Assembly: GCF_030410485.1 (NCBI RefSeq)
Contig: NZ_JAUHHC010000002.1
Location: 930,001-994,000, forward strand
Direction: 5' to 3'
Source of the DNA: Roseateles violae
GTDB taxonomy: Bacteria; Pseudomonadota; Gammaproteobacteria; Burkholderiales; Burkholderiaceae_C
DNA length: 64,000 bases
A model generated the notes under the pieces. That model was not told where the DNA came from. It ran no database searches and was given only the letters and a program-made list of their open reading frames with translations. Positions 54,470 through 63,435 of this stretch are shown here, in pieces; within the stretch, counting starts at the first letter, position 1; each line of letters opens with the position of its first letter. A program made the position numbers and the translations under genes.

Positions 54470-55821
54470 TCGAAGCGTTCCCAGGGCGACAGGAAGCGGA
54501 ATTGTCCCGGCGGCAGATGGCCGAGGTTGATGCGGCCGATGCGCACCCGCTTCAGGCCGACGACCTTGAGGCCGACCAGCTCGCACATGCGGCGGATCTG
54601 GCGCTTGCGGCCCTCGCGCAGCACGAAGCGCAGCTGGTCGTCGTTGATCCAGCTGACCTTGGCCGGCTTCAGCTCCACATCGTCCAGGGTCAGGCCATGG
54701 TTCAGCAGGGCCAGGTCTTGCGCCGGGAACTCGGCCATCGGCGCGCCCTTGCCCTTGTACTCGACCCGCACCAGGTATTCCTTCTCGACCTTGGAGTCGT
54801 CGCCGATCAGCAGCTTGGCGACCCGGCCGTCCTGGGTCAGCACCAGCAGGCCGGTGGAGTCGATGTCCAGCCGGCCGGCCGGCGCCAGGCCGCGCGAATG
54901 GCCGATGTGGTACTTGATGCCGGAGGCATCGTCCTTCCAGTGGTTGGCGCTCCTGATCAGCACCGAGGCCGGCTCGTAGCCGTCCTCGGCCTGGCCCGAG
55001 ACATAGCCGATCGGCTTGTTCAGCAGGATGGTCACCTGCTTGGCCTGTTCCTTGAATGCGCGCGGATCGACCTCGATCTTCACGTCCGGCCCGACGCGCT
55101 GGCCCAGCTGGGCCAGCTTGCCGTCGACCTTGACCCAGCCGGCGCCTATCCATTCGTCGGCCTCGCGCCGCGAGGCCATGCCCAGCGCCGTCATGCGCTT
55201 GGACAGGCGCTCGCCCTCGGTCGAGGCATCGTGATGGACGGCGAAATCGTCGTCGTCATCATCGTCATCGTGGGGGCGGCGTGCCGGCGGGCGCGGCCGC
55301 GCGGCCGGCTGCGGGCCGCGTTGCGGCGGAGCCGGGTAGGGCGGACGGGCGCCGCTGGCGCGGCGTTGGTCCTGGCGCTGATCCTGGCGCAGGTCCTGAC
55401 GCTGATCCTGGCGCCGGTCCTGACGCTGATCCTGGCGCCCGTCCTGACGCTGATCCTGGCGCTGATCTGGACGCGGGGGGCGGCGCGCTTCCGCGGCGGG
55501 GCCGTCGCGGCGCGGCCCTTGCAGCGGCGGCGCTTGATCGTCGCGCCGGAAGCCGCTCGGCTTGGCCGGCCGGGCCGGGCGCTGATCGGGGCCCCGCTCG
55601 TCCGGCCGCGGCGTGGGCCGGCCGTAGCGCTCGAAGCGCTCGGCCTCGGCCGCGCGGCGCTGCTCGAACTCCGCCTGCTTGCGTGCACGCTCGGCTTGCG
55701 CGGCCTCCAGGGTCTGGCGCGGACGCGAGACACCCTTGCCGCGCAGCGGGGCACGGCGCTCGCCCTCGGCGTTCTTCTTCGCGGGTGCCGCGGCCTTCTT
55801 GTTCAGTTTCAGGGTTGCCAT
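54466..55821 (-). CDS. RsuA/RluB-family rRNA pseudouridine synthase with repeat-rich N-terminus
   Basis: A 451-aa protein. The first 200 residues are disordered, Arg/Gln/Asp/Pro-rich, with an 8-aa repeat (QDQRQDxR) and a run of eight Asp. An S4 domain follows ([23 protein letters not shown]) and then the catalytic domain with the Asp in [28 protein letters not shown] and the C-terminal [16 protein letters not shown]. It isomerises one uridine in rRNA; which one (RluB, RluE, RluF type) is not clear. GGAG six bases before the ATG at 55821 supports the full-length start. Confidence 0.9.
   Translation of the reverse strand: MATLKLNKKAAAPAKKNAEGERRAPLRGKGVSRPRQTLEAAQAERARKQAEFEQRRAAEAERFERYGRPTPRPDERGPDQRPARPAKPSGFRRDDQAPPLQGPRRDGPAAEARRPPRPDQRQDQRQDGRQDQRQDRRQDQRQDLRQDQRQDQRRASGARPPYPAPPQRGPQPAARPRPPARRPHDDDDDDDDFAVHHDASTEGERLSKRMTALGMASRREADEWIGAGWVKVDGKLAQLGQRVGPDVKIEVDPRAFKEQAKQVTILLNKPIGYVSGQAEDGYEPASVLIRSANHWKDDASGIKYHIGHSRGLAPAGRLDIDSTGLLVLTQDGRVAKLLIGDDSKVEKEYLVRVEYKGKGAPMAEFPAQDLALLNHGLTLDDVELKPAKVSWINDDQLRFVLREGRKRQIRRMCELVGLKVVGLKRVRIGRINLGHLPPGQFRFLSPWERFD
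55378..55473 (+). repeat. four 24-bp tandem repeats in the pseudouridine synthase gene
   Basis: Units begin at 55378, 55402, 55426 and 55450, reading CTGATCCTGGCGCnnGTCCTGACG on the plus strand; the first three differ by one or two bases and the fourth is degenerate. In the gene they encode the repeated QDQRQDxR octapeptide. Being in-frame, changes in copy number would alter only the length of the disordered tail. Confidence 0.9.
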
Positions 55822-55852
55822 AAAGGCTCCGGTTCGGTGTCTGTCTGTCTAT

Positions 55853-57751
55853 CTATCGTCCGCGCAGGAACAGCGCATCCAACTCGCGCATGCTCAGCTG
55901 GCGCCAGGTCGGCCGGCCGTGGTTGCACTGGTCGGCGCGCTCGGTGCGCTCCATATCGCGCAAGAGGCCGTTCATCTCGTCGATCGTCAACTGCCGGTTC
56001 GCGCGCACCGCACCATGGCAGGCCATCGTCGCCAGGATCTCGTGCTGGGCGCGCTCGATCGCCTGGCTGGCATCGAAAGTCCCCAGCTCGGCCAGCACGC
56101 CGCGTGCCAGCTCGATCACGTCGCCGCCGGCCAGCAGCGCCGGGCGGGCGCGCACGGCCAGCACCTTCTCGGACAGCGGCGCGACGTCCAGCCCCAGGCG
56201 CAGCAGGGTCTCGGCCTGCGCCTCGGCGGTGGCGATCTCGGCCGGCGTGGCGGCAAAGGTGATCGGGATCAGCAGCGGCTGCGACTCGATGGCCCGGTCG
56301 ACCAGGCTGGTCTTCAAGCGCTCGTAGACGACGCGCTCGTGCGCCGCATGCATGTCTACGATGATCAGGCCCTGCGCGTTCTCGGCCAGGATGTAGACGC
56401 CCTGGATCTGCGCGAGGGCGCGGCCCAGTGGCCAGTCCTGCGGTGGCAGCGGCTGCGCGACCGGACTTGCGGCAGGGCTTGCGGCCGCAGGCGCCGCCAG
56501 CGGCTCGCGCTGGCCGTACAGGGTCGCCACTTCGGCCAGGCCCAGCGAGACCTGGGTGTTGCTGCGCCAGCTGGGCGTGCCGGTGTAGGCCGGGCGCGGC
56601 TCGGCGGCAGCCGGGACGTGGCCGAACCAGGCCGGCGGATTGCCGGCCGAGGGGCGCAGGCCGGCGACTTCGATCTGCTGCGTCACCGCGACCGGCGTCG
56701 TCGTTGTCGTTGTCGTGATCGTCGCCAGGGCCTCGGCCGAGCGCGATTGCGCCAGCGCGTCCTGCACCGCATAGCGCACGCGCTGGTGCAACTCGCGGCC
56801 ATCGCGGAAGCGCACCTCGATCTTGGTCGGGTGGACGTTGACGTCGACCCGGTCCGGCGCGATCTCGATGAACAGCACATAGGACGGCTGGCGCTGGCCG
56901 TGCAGCACGTCCTCGTAGGCCGAGCGGATGCCGTGCGCGATCAGCTTGTCGCGCACGAAGCGGCCGTTGACGTAGACGTACTGCATGTCGGCGCGGCTGC
57001 GCGCGGCCTCGGGCAGGCCGGCGCGGCCATAGCAGCGCAGCGGGCCGGCCTCGGAGAAGACCGCGCGGCTGTCGGCGATGAAGTCCTCGCCCAGCACGTC
57101 CTTCAGCCGCTGCTCGGACGAGGCGGCGCGCCATTGCTCGAGCAGCTTGCCCTCGTGCCAGACGGTGAAGCCCACATCGGGCCGGGCCAGCGCATGGCGG
57201 CGCACCGCCTCCAGGCAATGGGCCAGCTCGGTCGCGTCGGTCTTCAGGAACTTGCGCCGCGCCGGCGTGTTGAAGAACAGCTCGCGCACCTCGACGCTGG
57301 TGCCACGCGCGCGGGCGGCCGGCGCGATCTCGCCCGAGCGGGCGTCGAGCCGGTGCGCATGGGACGCGCCCTCGCAGCGGCTCAAGAGCGCCATCTCGGC
57401 GACCGAGGCGATCGCCGCCAGCGCCTCGCCGCGAAAGCCCATGGTCGCCACCGATTCCAGCTCATCCAGCGTGCGGATCTTGCTGGTGGCATGGCGCTTC
57501 AGCGCCAGCGGCAGCTCCTCCAGCGGGATACCCAGGCCGTCGTCCTCGACGACGATGGCGCGCACGCCGCCGGCCATCAGCTTCAGCTGGATCTGGCTCG
57601 CGCCGGCGTCCAGCGCGTTGTCGACCAGCTCGCGCACCACCGAGGCCGGCCGCTCGACGACCTCGCCGGCGGCGATCTGGCTGATCAGTTCATCGGGAAG
57701 CTCGCGGATCGCGCGGCGCGGCGCGGCGGCGCTGGGAGAAGACAAATCCAT
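55853..57751 (-). CDS. mutL: DNA mismatch repair protein MutL
   Basis: A 632-aa MutL. The GHKL ATPase half has LPDELISQIAAGEVVERPASVV, DDGLGI, HATSKI and TMGFRGEALAAI; a Thr/Pro/Ala-rich linker (with a run of Thr) follows; the C-terminal domain has VDMHAAHERVVYE, ACHGAVRANRQLT and CNHGRPT. These three match the nuclease-site motifs of MutL proteins from MutH-lacking bacteria, so this one is probably an endonuclease. The ATG at 57751 is preceded by TACAAT ending six bases upstream; the frame open to 57844 crosses the divergent dedA start. Confidence 0.96.
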   Translation of the reverse strand: MDLSSPSAAAPRRAIRELPDELISQIAAGEVVERPASVVRELVDNALDAGASQIQLKLMAGGVRAIVVEDDGLGIPLEELPLALKRHATSKIRTLDELESVATMGFRGEALAAIASVAEMALLSRCEGASHAHRLDARSGEIAPAARARGTSVEVRELFFNTPARRKFLKTDATELAHCLEAVRRHALARPDVGFTVWHEGKLLEQWRAASSEQRLKDVLGEDFIADSRAVFSEAGPLRCYGRAGLPEAARSRADMQYVYVNGRFVRDKLIAHGIRSAYEDVLHGQRQPSYVLFIEIAPDRVDVNVHPTKIEVRFRDGRELHQRVRYAVQDALAQSRSAEALATITTTTTTTPVAVTQQIEVAGLRPSAGNPPAWFGHVPAAAEPRPAYTGTPSWRSNTQVSLGLAEVATLYGQREPLAAPAAASPAASPVAQPLPPQDWPLGRALAQIQGVYILAENAQGLIIVDMHAAHERVVYERLKTSLVDRAIESQPLLIPITFAATPAEIATAEAQAETLLRLGLDVAPLSEKVLAVRARPALLAGGDVIELARGVLAELGTFDASQAIERAQHEILATMACHGAVRANRQLTIDEMNGLLRDMERTERADQCNHGRPTWRQLSMRELDALFLRGR

Positions 57752-57757
57752 CGCCGC

Positions 57758-57763
57758 ATTGTA
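57758..57763 (-). promoter_or_regulatory. candidate -10 element of a leaderless promoter (mutL)
   Basis: TACAAT on the minus strand, then six bases (GCGGCG), then the mutL ATG. No ribosome-binding site is present. Confidence 0.45.
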
Positions 57764-57798
57764 AGAAGGCGGCCGCGCGGGCGGCGCCGGCCTGCCCG

Positions 57799-57804
57799 TA
57801 TGAT
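57799..57804 (+). promoter_or_regulatory. candidate -10 element of a leaderless promoter (dedA)
   Basis: TATGAT, then eight bases, then the ATG at 57813. It lies back to back with the mutL element in a 61-bp divergent gap. No ribosome-binding site is seen. Confidence 0.45.
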
Positions 57805-57812
57805 CCGCGCCC

Positions 57813-58469
57813 ATGGAAATCATCGCCGCCCTGATCGACTTCATCGTCCATGTGGACCAGCATCTGGCCAGCTTCGTCGGCGCCCATGGCGCCTGGATCT
57901 ATGCATTGCTGTTCCTGATCATCTTCGTGGAGACCGGCGTCGTCGTGATGCCCTTCCTGCCGGGCGACTCGCTCTTGTTCATCGTCGGCGCGATGTGCGG
58001 CACCGGCCTGCTGGACTTCTCGATCGCCGTGCCGCTGATGTGCGTGGCGGCGGTGGCCGGCAACCAGAGCAACTACACGATAGGCCGCTATTTCGGTCCC
58101 AAGGTTTTCCAGTGGGAGCAGTCGCGCTTCTTCAACAAGAAGGCCTTTATGCAGGCGCACGAGTTCTACGAACGCCATGGCGGCATCACCATCGTGATCG
58201 CGCGCTTCATGCCCTTCGTGCGCACCTTCGCGCCCTTCGTCGCCGGCGTCGCCCAGATGACGCGGCGCAAGTTCACGCTCTACGACGTCAGCGGCGGGCT
58301 CTTGTGGGTGGTCGGCATCACCACGGCCGGCTATCTGTTCGGCAATGTGCCCTGGGTCAAGAACAATCTCGAGAAGATCATCTGGGCGATGATCATCATC
58401 CCCGGCCTGGTCGCGATCGTCGGCGGCCTGCGGGCCCGGGCCAAGGAGCGGGCCGCCCAGGCGCGCTGA
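57813..58469 (+). CDS. DedA-family membrane protein
   Basis: A 218-aa inner-membrane protein with a VTT domain: FVETGVVVMPFLPGDSLLF, GNQSNYTIGRYFGPKVF, the conserved Arg motif ARFMPFVRTFAPFVAGVAQM and a final membrane helix. DedA proteins are proposed scramblases or undecaprenyl-phosphate or lipid transporters that support envelope homeostasis. Single gene, divergent from mutL. Confidence 0.93.
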   Translation: MEIIAALIDFIVHVDQHLASFVGAHGAWIYALLFLIIFVETGVVVMPFLPGDSLLFIVGAMCGTGLLDFSIAVPLMCVAAVAGNQSNYTIGRYFGPKVFQWEQSRFFNKKAFMQAHEFYERHGGITIVIARFMPFVRTFAPFVAGVAQMTRRKFTLYDVSGGLLWVVGITTAGYLFGNVPWVKNNLEKIIWAMIIIPGLVAIVGGLRARAKERAAQAR

Positions 58470-58487
58470 GCTCCCGCTGACCTCCCG

Positions 58488-59858
58488 CTACAGCACCCGG
58501 TGCCGCGCCAGCGGCGGGTTCTTGGCGAAATAGCGCGCGATGCCGGTGGCCAGCGCCTCGACCAGCTTGTCCTGGTAGTCGGGGTCGCGCAGCTTGGCTT
58601 CCTCGCCCGGGTTGGAGATGAAGGCGGTCTCGACCAGGATGGAGGGCACGTCGGGCGCCTTCAGCACCGCGAAGCCGGCCTGCTCGACCTGCTTCTTGTG
58701 CAGATTGCCGACCTTGCCGATCTGGCCCAGCACCTCGGAGCCGAGCTTCAGGCTGTCCTTGATCTGCGCGCTGGTGCTCATGTCCAGCATCGCGCGCAGC
58801 ACGGTGGCGTCCTTGACCGCGCCCTTGTTGACGCCGCCCACCATATCGGCGGCGTTCTCCTTGTCGGCCATCCAGCGCGCGGCCTGGCTGCTGGCCGCGC
58901 CGTCGCTGAGCGCGAACACCGAGGCGCCCTTGGCCTGTGGCGTGAAGAAGGCATCGGCGTGGATGGAGACGAACAGATCGGCCTGCACGCGCCGCGCCTT
59001 GCGCACCCGCTCGCCCAGCGGCACGAAGAAATCGGCGTCGCGCGTCATCATCACGCGGATATTCGGATTGCTGTTGAGCCGCTCGCGCAGCTTCAGCGCG
59101 ACGGCCAGCACCACGTCCTTTTCCTTCAGGCCGCTGGGGCCGACGGCGCCGGGATCCTCGCCGCCATGGCCCGGGTCCAGCGCGATGACGATCAGCCGGT
59201 CGAGCCGGTTCTGCGTCAGCGCCGGCGGCGGTGCGACCGGCGCGGCCAGCGGCGGTGGGGCCGAGGCGGCCGGCACCGGCGCCGCGGGGACCGAGGCCTG
59301 CGCCGTCGGCGGCAGGGCCACCGGCCGGTCGATGCGGCCGATCAGCTCGCCCAGCGCATCGCGCACCGACTGCGCGGCCTCGCGTTCGGCGGCCAGCTTG
59401 TCGCGCACCAGGGCCAAGAGCGGGTCGGCCTCGACCTTGGGATAGAGATCGAAGACCAGCCGGTTCTGGTAGGCCGCCACCGGCGCCAGGGTGAAGATCT
59501 GCGGCGCCACCGCCTGCCTCAGGTCCAGCACGATGCGCACGACCTTGGGCGTGTTTTGGCCGACGCGCACGCCGGCGATGTACGGGTCGTCGGGCTTGAC
59601 CTTGCCGAGCAGCTCGCGCAGGCCGGGGCTCAGCTCCAGGCCCTCGATGTCGATCACCAGCCGGTCCGGCCCCTCGACCAGCAGATGCCGGGCCTCCAGC
59701 GGCTTGTCCGATTCCAGCGTCACCCGCGTGTACTCGTCGGCCGGCCAGACGCGCACGGCAATGATGCTGGGCCCGTTGGCGGCCAGCAGCGCCGGCGCCC
59801 GCAGGCACAGGGCCAGCGCCCCCATGCTGCGCAGCGCCTGTCGACGCGCCGCGCTCAT
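58488..59858 (-). CDS. amiC: N-acetylmuramoyl-L-alanine amidase (AmiC-like)
   Basis: A 456-aa periplasmic amidase. A signal peptide (RRQALRSMGALALCLRAPALLAA) is followed by an AMIN domain (about residues 25-135: SIIAVRVWPADEYTRVTLE), a Pro/Ala linker and an Amidase_3 domain with zinc ligands in IALDPGHGGEDPGAVG, GLKEKDVVLAVAL, FVSIHADAF and the catalytic Glu in SILVETAFISNP. It cleaves the amide bond between MurNAc and the stem peptide at division. The ATG at 59858 overlaps the tsaE stop (ATGA), as is usual for amiC after tsaE. Confidence 0.95.
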   Translation of the reverse strand: MSAARRQALRSMGALALCLRAPALLAANGPSIIAVRVWPADEYTRVTLESDKPLEARHLLVEGPDRLVIDIEGLELSPGLRELLGKVKPDDPYIAGVRVGQNTPKVVRIVLDLRQAVAPQIFTLAPVAAYQNRLVFDLYPKVEADPLLALVRDKLAAEREAAQSVRDALGELIGRIDRPVALPPTAQASVPAAPVPAASAPPPLAAPVAPPPALTQNRLDRLIVIALDPGHGGEDPGAVGPSGLKEKDVVLAVALKLRERLNSNPNIRVMMTRDADFFVPLGERVRKARRVQADLFVSIHADAFFTPQAKGASVFALSDGAASSQAARWMADKENAADMVGGVNKGAVKDATVLRAMLDMSTSAQIKDSLKLGSEVLGQIGKVGNLHKKQVEQAGFAVLKAPDVPSILVETAFISNPGEEAKLRDPDYQDKLVEALATGIARYFAKNPPLARHRVL

Positions 59859-60337
59859 TCCTGCCCCTCCAGGCCCTGCAGCAGCAACTGGCCGCGCTCG
59901 GTGCCGGCGACCAGCCTGACCGCGCGGCTGTCGTCGGCCTGCACGCTCAGCCAGATCTGCAGATCGGCGAGCGGCAGCACGCCGGCGGCCTTCTCCGGCC
60001 ATTCGCTGAGCTTGAGCCCGGGCGCGCTGAAGATGTCGCGAAAGCCCGCATCCTCCCATTCGCGCGGATCGGCGAAGCGGTAGAAGTCGAAGTGGCTGAC
60101 CTCGCCACGCTCGATCGAGTAGCTCTCCAGCACCGCATAGCTGGGGCTCTTGATGCGGCCGCTGACGCCTAGAGCGCGCAGCAGATGCCGCACCAGGCTG
60201 GTCTTGCCGGCGCCCAGGGCACCGTGCAATTCGATGCTGGCCTCCATCAGACCGGGGCAGCGGGCCAGCTCGCGGGCGAAGGTTTCGCAGGCGGCCTCAT
60301 CGGGCCAGAGCAGCGATCGGGTTTCTAGAATGCGCAA
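59855..60337 (-). CDS. tsaE: tRNA threonylcarbamoyladenosine biosynthesis ATPase TsaE
   Basis: A 160-aa P-loop protein. Walker A is LHGALGAGKTSLVRHLLRALG, then SPSYAVLESY, the HFDFYRFADPREWEDAGF region and LSEWPEKA. TsaE works with TsaB and TsaD to make t6A37 in tRNA. No ATG fits; the TTG at 60337 is in-frame and has GGAG ten bases upstream, inside the first codons of the divergent queG. The two start codons are adjacent with no gap. Confidence 0.92.
   Translation of the reverse strand: MRILETRSLLWPDEAACETFARELARCPGLMEASIELHGALGAGKTSLVRHLLRALGVSGRIKSPSYAVLESYSIERGEVSHFDFYRFADPREWEDAGFRDIFSAPGLKLSEWPEKAAGVLPLADLQIWLSVQADDSRAVRLVAGTERGQLLLQGLEGQE
60326..60331 (+). promoter_or_regulatory. candidate -10 element of a leaderless promoter (queG)
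   Basis: TAGAAT, then six bases, then the queG ATG at 60338. The element lies within the first codons of the divergent tsaE, the only place it can be because the start codons abut. Confidence 0.45.
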
Positions 60338-61486
60338 ATGACGCGGGCTCCACAGAACTTGACGACGGACGGCGACGCCAGCATAGACGCGCAGCGGCTG
60401 ATGGCGCAGCTGCGCGGCTGGGCGCTCGAGCTCGGATTTTCACAGATCGGCGTGGCCGACATCGACCTCGCCTCGGCCGAGCCGGGACTGGAGGCCTGGC
60501 TGGCCGCGGGCTTTCATGGCGGCATGCACTATATGCAGGCGCATGGCCTGAAGCGCGCGCGGCCGGCCGAGCTGGTGCCCGGCACCGTGCGGGTGCTGAC
60601 GGCGCGGATGGACTATCTGCCACGCTTGGCATTTGCTGACAGCGGCGCGGACTGGCAGGCCATCGAATGGCGGCGCCTGGCCGATCCGCAGCGCGCCCAG
60701 GTCTCCATCTATGCGCGGGGGCGCGACTATCACAAGGTCCTGCGCAGCCGGCTGCAGCAGTTGGCCGAACGCCTGGCGCAGGCGGTCGGGCCCTTCGGCC
60801 ACCGCGTGTTCACCGATTCGGCGCCGGTGCTGGAGGTCGAACTGGCCTCGCGCAGCGGCATCGGCTGGCGCGGCAAACACACGCTGACCCTGCACCGCGA
60901 GGCCGGCTCGATGTTCTTCCTGGGCGAGATCTATATCGATCTGCCGCTGCCGCTGAGCGAGCCGGTCAGTGCGCATTGCGGCCAGTGCAGCGCCTGCCTG
61001 GACGTCTGCCCGACGCAGGCCATCGTCGCGCCCTACCGCGTCGACGCGCGGCGCTGCATCTCCTACCTGACGATAGAAAGCGATGAAGCCATCCCCGAGG
61101 AACTGCGCCCGGCGATCGGCAACCGCGTCTACGGCTGCGACGACTGCCAGCTGGTCTGCCCCTGGAACAAGTTCGCCCAGGCCGCGGTCGTCGCCGACTT
61201 CGACGCGCGGCCGGCCCTGCGCGACGGCGATCTGCTTCGACTGTGGAACTGGGACGAGGCCGAATTCCTGCGCCAGATGGAGGGCTCGGCGATCCGCCGC
61301 ATCGGCCACCAGCGCTGGCGCCGCAATCTGGCCGTGGTCATCGGCAATGCGCTGCGCGCAACCGACAGCCCGGCCCTGCGCGCGGCGCTGCAGGCGGCGC
61401 TGCCGGGCGCGACGCCGCTGCTGGCCGAGCACATCGAGTGGGCACTCAGAACCGACTCAGCAGCATCAGCCACAGCGGCAGGCTGA
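60338..61486 (+). CDS. queG: epoxyqueuosine reductase QueG
   Basis: A 382-aa cobalamin and iron-sulfur enzyme that reduces epoxyqueuosine to queuosine in tRNA, the last step of the pathway. Two ferredoxin-type clusters are clear: CGQCSACLDVCPTQAI with the later CISYLTIE, and YGCDDCQLVCPWN. LELGFSQIGVADIDL at the N-terminus and the DFDARPAL region fit the family. The ATG at 60338 directly abuts the tsaE start codon; an ATG at 60401 would lose 21 residues that are not strongly conserved. Confidence 0.95.
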   Translation: MTRAPQNLTTDGDASIDAQRLMAQLRGWALELGFSQIGVADIDLASAEPGLEAWLAAGFHGGMHYMQAHGLKRARPAELVPGTVRVLTARMDYLPRLAFADSGADWQAIEWRRLADPQRAQVSIYARGRDYHKVLRSRLQQLAERLAQAVGPFGHRVFTDSAPVLEVELASRSGIGWRGKHTLTLHREAGSMFFLGEIYIDLPLPLSEPVSAHCGQCSACLDVCPTQAIVAPYRVDARRCISYLTIESDEAIPEELRPAIGNRVYGCDDCQLVCPWNKFAQAAVVADFDARPALRDGDLLRLWNWDEAEFLRQMEGSAIRRIGHQRWRRNLAVVIGNALRATDSPALRAALQAALPGATPLLAEHIEWALRTDSAASATAAG

Positions 61487-62345
61487 GCATGCCCAGCAGG
61501 GTCGACAAGGTCACCAGTCCGGCGACAAAGGCCGCATGTCCGCCCATGCGGGCGGCCAACACATAGGCGCTGGAGGCGGTCGGCAGCGCGGCGAACATCA
61601 AGAGCATCATGCGCTGCGGCGGCGAGATCTCCAGCAGCGCGGCCAGGCCCAGCGCCAGCAGCGGCAGCAGCGCATGGCGGATGGTCAAGAGCGCCGCGGC
61701 AAGACCTGGCGCCTCCTTCAGCGCGCCGAAGCGCAGGCCGGCGCCGACCGCCATCAGGCCCAGGGGCAGGGCGGCCAGGCCGATGCGGTGCAGGGTCAGC
61801 GCCGCCGGCTCGGGGAACTTGAGCCCGGCGATATTGGCCGCCAGGCCGGCGGCGGTGCTGAGGATCAGCGGATTGCGTGCCAGCTCGCGCCAGTAGCCGT
61901 GGCCGCCGTGGCGGGCCAGCGGCCAGACGGCCGCCACATTGCAGATCGGCACGCACAGCGCGACCAGCAGCGCGACCCAGGCCACGCCCTGCGCGCCGAG
62001 CAGCCGTTCGGCCAGCGCCAGCGCGATGAAGGAATTGAAGCGGAAGGCGACCTGGGCGCCCGAGGCATGGGCATGGGCGTTGACGCGGGGGAAGAGGCGC
62101 AGCGCATAGGCGAGCACGACGCCGCCCAGCACGGTGGCCACCCCGGCCAGGGCCAGGTGCGCGGTCGCGGCCGGCTGTAACGGTGTGCGCACAATCGAGT
62201 TGAACAGCAGCACCGGGAACAGCAGGTAATAGACCAGACGCTCGGCGGCCTCCCAGACCGGCCGGTCCAGCGCGGTGTAGCGGCACAGCAGAAAGCCGCA
62301 AAGAATCAGCAGGAAGTCAGGCAGCAGCAATAAAACGTCAGGCAT
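61446..62345 (-). CDS. AEC-family transporter (auxin efflux carrier-like)
   Basis: A 299-aa membrane protein with about ten hydrophobic segments. PDFLLILCGFLLCRY at the start, RLVYYLLFPVLLFNSIV, FNSFIALALAERLLGAQG, LGLMAVGAGLRF and TASSAYVLAARMGG are typical of the AEC/PIN-like family, which carries malonate, malate or other anions. Substrate unknown. The start at 62345 gives a leading membrane helix. Its 3' end overlaps the end of the convergent queG by 41 bp, an unusually long tail overlap. Confidence 0.9.
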   Translation of the reverse strand: MPDVLLLLPDFLLILCGFLLCRYTALDRPVWEAAERLVYYLLFPVLLFNSIVRTPLQPAATAHLALAGVATVLGGVVLAYALRLFPRVNAHAHASGAQVAFRFNSFIALALAERLLGAQGVAWVALLVALCVPICNVAAVWPLARHGGHGYWRELARNPLILSTAAGLAANIAGLKFPEPAALTLHRIGLAALPLGLMAVGAGLRFGALKEAPGLAAALLTIRHALLPLLALGLAALLEISPPQRMMLLMFAALPTASSAYVLAARMGGHAAFVAGLVTLSTLLGMLSLPLWLMLLSRF

Positions 62346-62454
62346 GCGGGCAGTGTGCCAGCCCCGCCCGGCCGCCAAAGCTAAGTAGTATTGCGCCTGG
62401 CCCCGCGGTGCCGGTCCACTAGCATCGCCCGACAAACTCTTAGAGGAGATCCGA

Positions 62455-63435
62455 ATGAATCGACGTCACTGGGTGCGCGCTGCCGCGCTGCTCGCGGCCG
62501 GTTGCGGCACGCTCGCCACCGCCCTGGCCCAGCAGGCCTATCCGAGCAAGCCGGTGCGCCTGATCGTGCCCTTCGCACCGGGGGGCACGACCGACATCAT
62601 CGCGCGCGTCGTTTCGGAGCGGATCACCGCCTCGCTGGGCCAGCAGTTGCTGGTCGAGAACAAGGCCGGCGGCGGCGGCTCGGTCGGTGCGACCGAGATC
62701 GCCCGCTCGGCCGCCGACGGCTACACGGTGGGCATGGCCACCGTCTCGACGACGGCCGCCAATCCGGCGATCAACCCGAAGATCAGCTATAACCCGCTGA
62801 CCGACTTCACGCCCATCATCAATGTCGCGGCGACGCCCAATATCATCGCCGTCCATCCGAGCTTCCCGGCGCGCGACTATGCCGGCTTCGTCGCCGAGCT
62901 GAAGAAGAACCCGGGCAAGTACAGCTATTCGAGCTCGGGCACCGGCGGCATCGGCCATCTGCAGATGGAGCTGTACAAGAACCTGGCCGGCGTCTTCGTG
63001 CTGCACATCCCCTACCGCGGCGCCGGCCCGGCGCTGAACGACACGGTGGCCGGCCAGGTGCCGATGATCTTCGACAACCTGCCCTCGGCCTTGCCCTTCA
63101 TCAAGGACGGCCGCCTGATCCCCATCGTCGTCGCCGCGCCGCAGCGCCTGGCCGTGCTGCCCAATGTGCCGACCTTCAAGGAAGTCGGCCTGGAGCCGGT
63201 CAACCGCATGGCCTATTACGGCATCCACGGGCCCAAAAACATGCCCAAGGATGTGGTCGAGAAAATCCACAACGCGGTCAAGAAGACGGTCGAGCTGCCC
63301 GAGGTGAAGAAGCGCATCGAGGACACCGGCTCGCTGATCATCGCCAACACGCCGGAGCAGTTCGCGGCCCAGATCAAGGCCGAGTTCGATGTCTACAAGC
63401 AAGTCGTCGCGCAGCAGAAGCTCAAGCTCGACTGA
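62455..63435 (+). CDS. Bug-family tripartite tricarboxylate transporter substrate-binding protein
   Basis: A 326-aa periplasmic binding protein with a signal peptide ([23 protein letters not shown]) and the family patterns [36 protein letters not shown] (here [12 protein letters not shown]), [18 protein letters not shown] and [17 protein letters not shown] upstream of the ATG at 62455 is a strong ribosome-binding site. An orphan with no transporter partners nearby, as is common for Bug proteins in Burkholderiales. Ligand not predictable. Confidence 0.93.
   Translation: MNRRHWVRAAALLAAGCGTLATALAQQAYPSKPVRLIVPFAPGGTTDIIARVVSERITASLGQQLLVENKAGGGGSVGATEIARSAADGYTVGMATVSTTAANPAINPKISYNPLTDFTPIINVAATPNIIAVHPSFPARDYAGFVAELKKNPGKYSYSSSGTGGIGHLQMELYKNLAGVFVLHIPYRGAGPALNDTVAGQVPMIFDNLPSALPFIKDGRLIPIVVAAPQRLAVLPNVPTFKEVGLEPVNRMAYYGIHGPKNMPKDVVEKIHNAVKKTVELPEVKKRIEDTGSLIIANTPEQFAAQIKAEFDVYKQVVAQQKLKLD

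Noticed and set aside
55378-55473. CRISPR-like regular repeats
   Set aside because: Units are directly adjacent with no spacers, lie in-frame in a coding gene and encode an octapeptide.
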